NCBI GenBank assembly: GCA_023055355.1
Contig: JALJCS010000024.1
Span: forward strand, 7,021,501-7,085,500
Length of the DNA: 64,000 nucleotides
Source of the DNA: Agelaius tricolor
Taxonomy: Eukaryota; Chordata; Aves; Passeriformes; Icteridae
Reading direction: 5' to 3'
Shown here: positions 41,801 through 53,800 of the stretch, piece by piece
Position numbering within the stretch: the first letter of the stretch is position 1
How the letters are laid out: every line of letters begins with the position of its first letter
Position numbers and translations under genes: made by a program
The notes under the pieces: model-generated
Databases searched by the model: none
What the model saw: only the letters and a program-made list of their open reading frames with translations
What the model was told of the DNA's origin: nothing

Positions 41801-44800
41801 TTATGATTTCTTTACCACTGAAGGATATCTAATTTAAATAGATAAGACCTAGGTTTAGAGGTCTGATTTCTGTCCCCATGTTCTGTATTGAAATAACTGG
41901 GAGGTATTTAGGATGCAGCAAAAGGGGTGTTCTTGAGAACTCCAGAGTGTCAGTTTATACACAGAGAAATTATTTAAATGTCCTTTTGAGGATATTATCC
42001 TGACTAGATGCAACAATGGAAAGTTGTGCAGTGTTTTACAGTAAGATCCATAAGAAGATGATATTGTGGTGCCATATCAGTAACTAATGGCAACTGACTG
42101 GTCAGGTAGAATAGACAGAAAAGTAGAGAGGTGATATTTCTATTTCTCCTCACTTTTCCAAACTGGAGTTGCCTGTTACTGGTTTTGCCACGACCTAGTA
42201 CTAAAAAGCAAAAGACAACACCTTCTGTGGTACTTAAAGACTAAATTCTGAGAAATGTGAGGAAACAGCCAGGAACCTGAATTTACGTTCAAGTGGTGTT
42301 TATAAGCTCAGCTTCATTTGACAGCCCTGTGGCCACAGCAGTTAGCACTGGTTGTTGCCTGTTGGCAGGTTCACTCAGCCCTTTTTCAAACACAAAAATG
42401 TGATCAACTTTTCTCTGTTGTTCATGTGATTGTTGTTCATTCTGCTGCTTTTCTTTACAGATCCGAGAGCAAAATTTGCAGGATATTAAAACAGCAGGCC
42501 CTCAGTCACAGGTTCTTTCTGGGGTAGTTGTGGACAGGAGCCTTGTACAGGTGAGAGTATTCAATTCCTAAAACTGTTGGCTTAATCTGTAATATCCTCT
42601 ACTTTCACCTAATATATCACTATGAAATTGTTCTTTAATTGGCAGAAAGTAACTGTTTATAAGGTAAGTCTTAGAGGTAACACCATTGTCTTTGCAAGAG
42701 TGCTCAGGGTCAGAAATCTAAAGGCTTCAGCCATGTAGCCCAAGCATGTCTGTGGAGGATGCTTCTTGGTTTTTTTGCTGAATGTAATGCATGAAATTCA
42801 GAAGCCTTATTTATATGGGTTACATTCTTGTTCAAAACTAGTTGGGCTTTGTGACAGCTTTTTGTTTGTTTGATTTCTGAGTTGATCTATCTTGAAGGAT
42901 TAATACTGGGCACACCAGGCTCACTGTGGGGCAGTAGTGTTTTGTGTTAAATATGGGATCTCATGCTTCATAATATTTTATTTGAAGAGCAGTTTGGGAA
43001 AAAAGCTATTACATCAATGAAACTTAAAAGCAGTTTATCTGGATATATAAAAAACTATAAATCATAGCTTCAAGTAAAGTAAGAATTAGAGCTGTACACT
43101 TATACTGTATAGCTGAATAAAACTTTTTATATCCAAGTGCTTTCAACTGCCCCAGATAAGTATTTTCTGATAATACTTTTTAAAGATCGGCAAGTCTTAT
43201 CATGACCACAGCATTTTTCATGTTGGGTGTCATATTGTGTGCATGTCAATTCATTGTCATATGCAATTTCATCTACAGTTACTGTTTCTCTGCATGTTTT
43301 TAGCAAGCACCACAATGCTTTGGTTGATGTTGTACAGCCCAGGCTCGGTTTGCTCTGTTTACTCAATTTACTGTTGCAGGATGCTCCCCTCTCAGACTGT
43401 ACGGAATCTATTGAAGGGCTCGATCTCACAGAGCAGGCCTTTAGTCCCGCTAAATCTCTGTCTGTTAGAAAGGTACTGCCCTGTCATACTGCTCTAAATA
43501 CTGTTGTTCACCCTTCATTTAACCTCTCCTTACCCTGACCTTTTTCCTCTGTAAGAAATTATTTGGCTAGAAAACTTTAAAAAATGAAAATAGATGGATC
43601 TTCAAATTATGTATATGCGATGATGCAGTTACTTTACTCTGTTAAGAACTGTCTTAAGGTCTTGATCTTTGTCTATAGAAGCTGGTGAGGAAACACTTTT
43701 GATGTTAAGGTGCTGATCAGGTCCTGCATATAGAGGATTTCTTTATGCATGCTGATAGTGTTGAATTATTCTAATTTGAGATCAATTTAGTTAGCTTAAT
43801 CTCTGCCTGATTACATCAGTGTCATTCTAAGGATACTCTGTGTTATGTGACAAACACTGTCAACTCTTGATCCCAGAGCACTGGATGCCTGGCTTCCTTC
43901 ATATTTCCTGCAGTTAGCTACAAGAGTTGCTAAGTGATGCCCCACATGTGCAAAATCAATTGGCCTTCACACTTGTTGTCATTTTTGTGTTTGCATAATA
44001 TCCTTTAAATACAGAATAAGTTCAAGAGCTGTGGCCATGTTGGGGTGGGCAGCCCTTGGGGCTGACTGAATTAAGGGCTTCACACTGCAAATAACGTTTC
44101 TTAGAGCACATCTAGTGTGGAAGCACAGTGTGTAAATAAGCATCAGTGCCTCCTCTACTCCAGTGTTTTACCTAAAAGATTCTTAAATCTTGGGTTTAGG
44201 TTGTGCCTAAACACCTCATTTCAGAATAGCTTTTGCATAAAAAAAAAACCAGAATACTTTGAATTACGCCGTTGTTGGAAACCTTGTGGTTTTATAACAC
44301 TTTTGTAAAGTGTAATGAGCCAGTTTGTGTTATAGATATTTGGATCTTACTGAGAATAGGATGGTCATATTTTTCATATTGCAGTTGTTTTGTCCACATT
44401 CTGAAAGGAAAAATAATAAAACACCATTTCTGGGTTTAAGACAAAAAGTAAAATAAAGCCAAATTCTTTCAGGCAGTGCGTGGCTTTTATTTTCCACTTA
44501 ATAATACCTTCAAAGTGAAAAATTACTTTTATGATACTTGTCACAACACAAGTCTTTTTTTAATGCCGATATATTTCAGGTATTATGTACAAACAATGAC
44601 ACAGCTTTTCTATAAAAGTCATCAGATAGTTTACATGCATTTTCACAGATGGCAGAGAGCCAACAAATGGTCTATTGGTTATGTGATTTTGTCTAGTAGT
44701 ATCCTGTTAAGGTTTAGATGTCCAAATTGTTTCATTTTTTGTGGTGTCATGAAAGTGCTTTCTGCCTGAAATAGTGTGTAAAATTGAATCACAATGTAAA

Positions 44801-47800
44801 TTACAGGACTAATTATGAAATAGAAGTGGCCTATTTCATAATCTTTATTATTTTAATATGTATTGTCACCCGAATGCTTAATAATTTCCTGTTTGGGGAA
44901 AAAAAAAACAACAACCCAAGAAACAAAACCAAAACAAACAAAAAACCCCCAAACCAAACAACCTCCTTCTAAAAAAAAGTCACCCAAACCAGAAAATCCA
45001 ATGAACCCAAAAATAACAGCAACAAAAGACAGTCACTAGAGAAATTTCCTTGAAAGATTCTGCCATAAAACAATTGTGTTTTGTGGAATAAAGGAAGTGT
45101 AAGCAATCTTATGATGCCCACACAAACCTCACCTGAAAATTTCAGTGAAACTGAAGAATTCTTTACATCAAGGACTTAGGGACTTTTAAGTACCAGACAA
45201 TTAGAAGTTCTCAGTTGACAAATTGTTTGACACTCAATGACAGTTCATGTAAAAAGTTTCATGTAATTGCAGTAACACAGTGTATTATATTTCCAATTAA
45301 CGTTGAGATTTATACCAAATACTAATGCACACTATTTTGGATGAAGAAAGGCCTCCTTGTGTACAGTATGCATGTAGTGCTCTGAGCTCCTGTGCCTATG
45401 GCTGCAGCAGTGAATACTCCATCTTGCCTTGTTGCTTGCTTTATCCATGTTCTGAGAAGTCCTGGCCATGTTGCAACACAACCTCCTTGTGCATCCTGTA
45501 ATTTTATTCCTGGTCAGACTTGGTTAACCAAGCTTCTGCTGCAGTCTTGGCTGATTGACAGGGAATGTTGGTTATTCTTACCAACAACCATTCTGCAGTC
45601 TCATAAGAAAAGAAATTCACATGAATTTTCAGTAATTTTAAATGGAAAGGGAGTCACCCATTTTGGGTCTCTTCCTTTAGAATGGAAATTCTGTGGCTTT
45701 GTTCTTACTGCAGACCCTCTCAGTGCTGCCCCAGAGGTGGCAGTGGGTTTCAGTGGTGACTTCATGAACAGTACCTCAGGAATCTTGGTGTTTTGGATAA
45801 AGGCACTGCATTAATGTCAGATTGTGTTAGGAGAAATTGTTAACTTAGACCATTATTATGAACCTCCTGTCTGATTGAAAGAACTGGCATATATCAAGTG
45901 CCAGTTTTGGTCGTATTTATCCCTGAGAAAAAGGTGAAGTGCTTGCCTGTTAAATAATGGTCAGTTTTGAATTTTCTCTAAAAGCCAGGTTTGGTCTAGA
46001 AGTTACAAAATTACTTGATTATCTAAATTTTCATGTAGGAAATATGAAGTCCATGTTTAATATGAAGACATAATGCATATCATTAGCTATAAATGGCCCT
46101 CCCTTTGTGTCTGTGGGAGTGTATGCCCTTACAGAATGAAAATGTATTCTCTTCATTAATATAATCTATCCAGTGTTTCTGACAGTGGAGAAAATGCTGC
46201 TGATATTTGAGTGCATACACATGTGATCAGATTTCACGTAGTCATCTAAATACTTCTAGATTCTTCATCAAAGTAATACCAGGATCAACCTAGTCTATGG
46301 GAATTTATTCCCTCTCTACAGGCTCTTTAATACTGGAAGTAACTCCAGACCAATTTTCTTGTTCAGTTTTTCTGAGCATTCTTAGGAATCTCTGAATGGC
46401 ATGGTCAGGTTGACAGCTCTGCAAAGTCTTGTCTATTTTAGTGTCACATTTAAAAATTGGAAATATGTTCTGTGCTGTCTTTTTAGTCTTTTATTCTTGT
46501 TTTCTTTCTGTCCCATGTTTCATTTTGTGTTGTATATTTTTATTTGAATTCTTAGAAGGCCTATTCTGTGAAGTAAAACATATCTGCTTGTTGATTTAGA
46601 TGTAATGATGGTTTAGAGTGATCATACTGGTATAGAGTAACCATATTGCAGAACTTATTAACATATTGCTATAATTTATTTCCCACACAGACTCAGTACC
46701 TCTACCAGTATCATTTTCCTTGGTGGCCTTTGAACAGTTTCCATGTTGTTGATCCTAAATAAAACAGGATAAAAAAAAGTTTTTTAAAATAAAATTTTTC
46801 CTTTCTGATCTCTTGTATAATTTTTCTGCTTTTATGATCCAGCATTGTTGCCTCTGATCTTTTCAGTGCTGCTTCTCTTGGGGTAAAGCTACTCAGCAAG
46901 TACAAATACTGTTTGCATTGATTGTGGGTGTTTTTTGTGAGGGTTTAATTTTGATTTTTTTTTCAGGCTAGTAAATGTGATAAGCTTGATTTGCTGCTTT
47001 CATTCCCAGTATTTAACAAAGATAAAGTGTAGGAGACAACTAAGTAGGAGAACATGTCATGCCAGTGCACCAGGCATCTGCAAACTGCCTGTCTTGCTGT
47101 TTGTCACCATTAAATCAACAGGCATTCAGTAACATTCTGTTTCATTAGAAATTGTTCTCCCCAGTGATTCTGGATTTAATTTGCAACTTTCAAAGAGATT
47201 CTTAGAAATTCCAGGGATACTAATGGGTACTGTGTGTCTTGTTCCTCGCTTGTTCCCAGAAAACTCTAGAAGCTCTGCCTGAGATCAGTGCTTTACAAGG
47301 TCCTGTTCCTTATGCTGAGTTTCAGTTAAAACTATGGATTTAGTTTGAAGTGTGGGCAAAGACAGAAAGGGAAATATAAAATTTCCATGGGCATCAGTTT
47401 TCTGCCATCATTAAAAGCCAAGACCTGTAGTTTTAGGGGTGTTTTGAATTTTCTACAAAACAATTAAGATTTGTACAAAGGTTGATGTTTCTCTGACCCT
47501 TTTATGCATTTTCTTCTGAGAAAAGCTGTTGCTGTCAAATCAATGCTTCACGGGCACTGACATTGTGCATATAGAATGAATTTTCCTCTTATTTTATGAA
47601 GAAATGGAAGTGATCTGTAATGTTTTAGAGATGTTTCTCTCCTGCAGTTCCTTTCAGGAACATTCCTTTCTTGCAGTGGGAATTTATTGTTACACAGTTT
47701 GTTCTCTGGTGTTACTTCATGAAGAGCAGGATGGATTCTAACATCCATCTTACCTCCCTGGATTGCTCTAGACTAGATTTCTGGAGATCTCTCATCAGGC

Positions 47801-50800
47801 TTTCAGAACTGCTCTTGTCCTCCTTCCATCCAGACATCTTTGTCTGTCACCTCTTTGGTGCTGACAACTTGTCCAAAGCAGCTCTTGCCACCCAGAACAC
47901 ATTCTGTCTATTTGCATCCTCAGTTTTACAGTGGCCATCCTGTGCTTGTCTATGAAGTGTGGACATGGGGTGGAGTGTTTGTCTCTCTTTAGGCACTGCA
48001 TATCTTTGAACTGTGCTTTCTAATGCTTTCTTCTAAATATTGCTACAGGCAGCATTGAATATGGAGATGACTTGGGTCAATCAGTAGCCCATACTTATTG
48101 GGTAATGGAGTTCAAATATCTCTTTTTTTTTCATAATAAAGACAGTTTGGGTGTCACCATGACATGGGGCACAGGCATCAGTCATTAACAAATTAGTGTC
48201 AGAGTTCTGTATGTCCAGTGGAAAAAACCAAATGCTTAGACAAGTTATTTGAGAGATAGAGCAGCTATCTCCAGGCAAGCATTTTCTGTTCCTGAGAAAA
48301 TGAAAATCCAGTGGCTGTAGCCTTTACCAAAGGATTAGAGAAGAAAAATGAAAAATTTTAACATTGGAGAATCTCTGATGCAGCTGCTTTTGTCCACCAG
48401 AACTTACTGTACTTAGACTTGCTTGTTATATTTTTATTTGTATAACTTTTTATCTGGCTTATATGACAAATGTTATAGATGTAAATATGCTAACTTGTAT
48501 CTGATTACAGTTAACCTTAATTACTTTAAAATGGCTTATAATAAGCTGTTAATCTGGTGTATGCAGAACATATACAAGATGGCTTTTTACTATAACATCT
48601 GTTAGGTGTAACGTAGTAGCTGCAAGAAATAGCTTTTCTGTTGTTAAAAAAATACAAAGCAAAACAAAAACCCAAAGCAAAATAATAAAAACCCAAAACA
48701 AAACAGAAACAAAAATACCCATGAGCCGAGTTCTTGACCCTTTACAAGTATTCTGTGCCCAGACTGTCATGCAGGTGGGCCTGGTATCATGTTTCTTTTG
48801 TGGTGAGAAAAAGAAACTTGATAAGCTTTTGTGACTTCAAATATAATTCAGCTAGACTGTTTGGCTGCTGTTTGATTTACTGCTTAATGGTGGATATTCC
48901 CTGGTGGAGACCTGTTTTCTCCTTTATATTAACCTCCTGTGAATCACATAAAAAAAAAAATCTGCAATAGATTTTTTTTAATCTAAAAGAGGAAAAAGTA
49001 GCATTTTCCAGGTTATGTTTTTGTTTTGGTTTTGGTTGCTTTGTAGCCTCTATACCTCTAAAGGTTCTGCAAGTTACTGCTTGATTGCAGATGTATCTTA
49101 ATTTTCTTTTGCCAGGGAGAGCTGGTGACTGCATCAAAGGCAATAATTGAGAAAGAATATCAACCCAAAGTCATAGTGAGCACAACAGGACCAAATCCCT
49201 TCAATAAACTCACCGATCGAGAACTGGAAGAATATCGCAAAGAAGTAGAAAGAAAGCAGAAGGGACCAGAAGGTTGGTTTCTCTGTGTGTTTTTTCTGCA
49301 ATAGACTGTAATACCAGCAAATTTCTTAGTAATTGGAAGGTGGGTTACCTGCAAAGACCATGGATAAATTACCCAGCTTTGGCATGTTTCAGTTTTTCCA
49401 GTGTGAATTAGAAATCAGAAAAGTATATTAGAGATAAAATGTGTGATTTAAGTGTGTTCTGTAAAATGCATAGATCTCACTCTAAAATTGTCCTTGTAGA
49501 CAAACTGGGCAGTAGGGCCAGTTACTCCTGCTGGTAGGAAGTTGAAAGCTTCCATCAAAAAGGTGTTTTGGTACTGGTTTTGTTCTGCTTTGTTTCCCTT
49601 GGCCCTAGAGCCTAGGCTAAGGTCAGGGAATGATGGTGCTATATAGCAGCAACACTGCAGGTTTTTAAGTCCTTGAAATTTGTGGATTTGAGAAGTACAT
49701 TGAATGGAGAAGATACAGATTAACATTGATTGTTGCTTGGAAATGTGACATCTTGTGGGGACTTCTACCAAAATGGACTTTTTCAATTATCCTAGAATTA
49801 TGACAGATTTGTGCTATAAAAAGAGGCCATTGCTGCCTCTGAAGTGGTTTTCCTGCTTTACTTTTGAATAATTTTAAGGGATGATACTTAGAATGCTCAT
49901 CTGTTGTGAGGTTTTGAATTTGAGTGATGCAAGAATCCAAAGTGCTGTTTCATTTACAGTGTGTGTTCCCTGCAGTTGCTTCTTGGGACCATAGTGTAGG
50001 AACCCCTGTGTTTTGTTTATGAAGTACTGAGTGGGGTGGGGTGGGGGGGATGCTGTGCTGTCATGCCTGTTTAACTGCATACCTTTATTCTCTCAGTAAC
50101 AATGCCACATCCTTCTTAGTTAAGGTATCAAAATATGGAGAGACTGTGTTACTGAGACAGACACCAGCTGGGGAACAGAGTGCAGTGCTTAGAAATCAGC
50201 CCATCAGTGAGCAAAACACGTCAGATAAAAAGTCTCTGGATTTGAAAGGGAGATCAAACACCTTTCAAGGAGCAGATACGAAGACTTTACAGGATCGTGA
50301 CGTATCATCACTGTCTAAGTCTTTAGATAATGCTCAGTTTGCTGCTGCATGGGTTTCTTGTCAGACCATGCAGCAAAGCATCCCACATCTAAATGGAGAA
50401 GAGCCAGATGGGCAGAAGTCCTCCCATAAGGAATTTCATACTGCAGTGATCAAAGCATTAAGGTCTGATCCTGACCTTTTGGCTGAGGCCTCAGGTATTA
50501 CTAACATGGTACAGCTGTGCTTGCAATCCAAGGAGGTTACCTACACCATGTGGAGATTCTGTCAGTTGACTCTCATCTGTGGGACTGATTGCACTTTAAT
50601 TGTGTAGGTGAACTGGATGGAACAATGCTTTAGTGTTGTTCCTGATTTATGGTGTACTCTATTAATGTTTTCCTTTGGATCTAGGGCTATTTAAAGCTGG
50701 AAGCAAGGGGAGCCCTCCTTACTAATAACAAATAACTCAAACCACTTTGAAATCTGTTTGGAATCATATAATTACTGCATGTTTTTCTGATTAGCTGTGC

Positions 50801-53800
50801 AGTCTTCTTTTCTTTTGGGATGCAATTTTGTTTACTCCAAATTTCAGCAATACAAAGCAAGCAAAAGAGTGTTATCTTGTGTAGACCTGGTAACATATCC
50901 CCTCCTCCATATTTGTTTATATATTCCCTGTGGTTTTGCCTCACAAGTTTTCTTTATAACAGCAGCATAAACCAATTCCTAAATGATTTCATTATTCATG
51001 CCTGCTTAAAGAAAAAAAACCCTCCCAAAAGAGCTGCAGACCACAACAGCGACTTCAACAGTTTTGTTAGTATCAAACTGTCGCTTAAATTTCTTTTGCT
51101 TGTTTTGGTATTATTTAATATCCTGGCAGAATTTTGATTCAGAAAAATGTGTTGGTATCTTTTGTGCATGGAGCAAAAAGACACTTGTTTTCTTACATGC
51201 AGAGAGGTTTTATTTGCCTTTTTAATTTCCCTCTGCCTGCCCCTGCAGAGCCTTCAGAAGATGGCAGGCCACAGAAAGAGAAGAGCCCCCCTGACCCCAG
51301 TTCAGCTCGCACTCCTCCCAGCACGCCCATTAAGATAGAGGAAGGTACGTTCTGCTCCCTGGGGCTGGGGGAGCCAGGAGCTGCATCCTTAGTGACTGAT
51401 GCATGGAGTACATGAACTAGAGCTAATACCAGTCAGTGACTTCTTGTATTTCATTGTTGTACTACCTACGAGGTACTCCACTGAACTGTGAGTCTAACAG
51501 GTTTGTTTACAATAATAAAGAAGTGTGCATTAATATAAAGACAAATTTCCATCTCTTCAGAATTGTCATCTCTTGGTGTTTCTCAACTGATTTACCTTTT
51601 TGTACATTTTCTGCAAGGTAATTGCTCTTACTAAATGAAATAGTGTCTGATGGTGAACCAGACACATATCTAGATACTTTGGTAAATCTTCGTCACTGAT
51701 TGCACATTTCTTAAACATTATTGTACTTGGATTACACCTCAGTAAATATTTTTCCTACTCAATCTGAATGTAAATTTGCTTATTTGCTCACCTTATGTCA
51801 TAGTTTTAACTAAAATGAGAGCAGGGCTGCTGAAGTTGCTAATTCCCTAAAAAAAGGATAAAATTATAATCTTGATCAGGTGTAATCCAATTATTGTCTT
51901 GTTTCCCTTACCTTGTACATTGGATATATCACGTGTCTGTTAGTCTGCCATTCACTACTTCATCTCATTCTGTTTTCTACAAGAATGGTTGCAACCATTC
52001 TTCTAACGTAACACAATGGCTGTGATGAATGCATAGATTCTCTACTTGTGCTTTTTTCTTCTTGTGGCTGCGTTACAAACAGGAGATGGATATGCTAAAG
52101 AATACCTGTTACCATAGTAAGTATCATTCCATACTCTGACCTGCTTTTGTGCTTTGCTTCACTCTTGCATCTTTGTTTACTAAGAGTTTTTTTTGTTTTG
52201 CTTTTTTTTAAAAAGCAGGCTTTTTCAGTTGAGATGTTGAGTTCTTTAGTTCTCAGTTCCATGTAATTCCAGGCAGTTGCAGATCTCATGTTAAAGCACA
52301 CTCCCCCTTTGAGAGAGACTGTGAAAGTCACCTTCTGTGTTTCCATATCTGTGTGTCCGATTCCTCAGTTTAAAAAAGAATAGTCTGAAGTGGCCTGGCA
52401 GATATAGCTGAAACAGCCCTGGGAGTTTCTGCCCCAATAGTTTGCTGCTGCCCACACAGCTTGGGCCTGGTTACAGAATGGAAGAGTTCCTAATCTATTC
52501 CAGAGCTAATCCACTGACATGGATTAAAATTTACCCAGCAGACTTCTGCATGGAAATGGATATGGGACTACTCCTATGTTTTATGTTAACTGTAGGGAAT
52601 TCAAATTCCAACCAAGAAATGACAGCAAGTACTTGGTGGCAGCAACTTCTACAGCTGTTTTGGCTAGCTCTGCAGGGTTCCTTCAGATTATACTTTAAAG
52701 GAATAAGGATGTTTGTATGTCCTGTTATATCCAAAAGTCAGTGTGTTTGTCATAGGTGTTAAAGTCAAACTATATTGTAGACACCTGTGATGTTACTGGT
52801 AAAGTTCTAAAACCTGGAAGTTCTTTTAAACAGGGAATTGTGTTTGACAAACTCTTCTAGTTGTAAAAGTTTTCCAGGACAAACATACAAAGCTTATTTT
52901 AGAGAATAACGGAAGTTCATATCGTGATGACTTCATATCATGGGGGAGGTTCTATTGAATGACAATGTTGTCAGTATACAACCTCTTCTCAACTTTCATT
53001 CATCATATTCTTTCTATTTAAGTATAGCTGAAATCAGTTAAGTGTTTTTTAACTCAGTTATAGCCTAGTTTGTATGTTTGTCCACATTGTTGTGCTGGAA
53101 AAAAAACAACAAACCAAAACCCCATAAACATTTATATTCATAAATAATGTGAATTGTAAACACACACCAGTATTGATATTATGCTTTAAACTCTTAAGCC
53201 ACAGTGTATATGTGTGTGTGTATATATATATAAATAAAGTGAGAGCATAGATGTAAATGTGATTATCTTAAAAAAAATCTTCTAAAATATTGAGGTGCTG
53301 CTGAGGTCTTAAACTGTAAATAGGTTTTGCAGCAAGAAATATATTTTTAAAGCTTGCTAGTTATGTTACTGAAATCCATCCAGTAGAGTAGCAGGGCATT
53401 TACATGTTGTGCGCTGACTTAACTGAATGTGGAAGGTGTAAATCTTCTGAGTTCTGGTAAAATATTACCCTTAGCAAACTAGATAAACAGATGTTTGCTT
53501 GATTCCAGCATCACATTAATCTATTTATTAAGGATGATGGGATCTTGACAAACTGGGAAGGGTGGCAGTCCTGGCTTAATGAGTTACAAACCCATTTATA
53601 TTTATTCAATGCTCAGGCCAGCTGGCAAATGCTGTTTGAATGCCTGTAGCTTCCTATTCTTTAATTTGAAGAATCTCTAAACCCTTTTATAAGACTTCAA
53701 AACTACCTTTTAAACTTAATTTAAAAAAATAGAATAAACCTGACAGTCCAAAATGGTGTCTGTTCTAAAAATTGGGCCAACTAATGAATAGAATATAATA

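Larger units (their letters stand above)
43473..49115 (+). other. large ADD1 intron
   Basis: About 5.6 kb. A-rich CAAAAC-type low-complexity runs lie near 44888-44970 and 48646-48717, possibly decayed poly(A) tails. An open stretch of 140 codons at 45392-45814 has no splice or homology support. Confidence 0.85.

Noticed and set aside
45392..45814. 140-codon open stretch in a large ADD1 intron
   Set aside because: No recognisable homology, no suitable splice sites in phase with ADD1, and ordinary intronic composition; likely chance.
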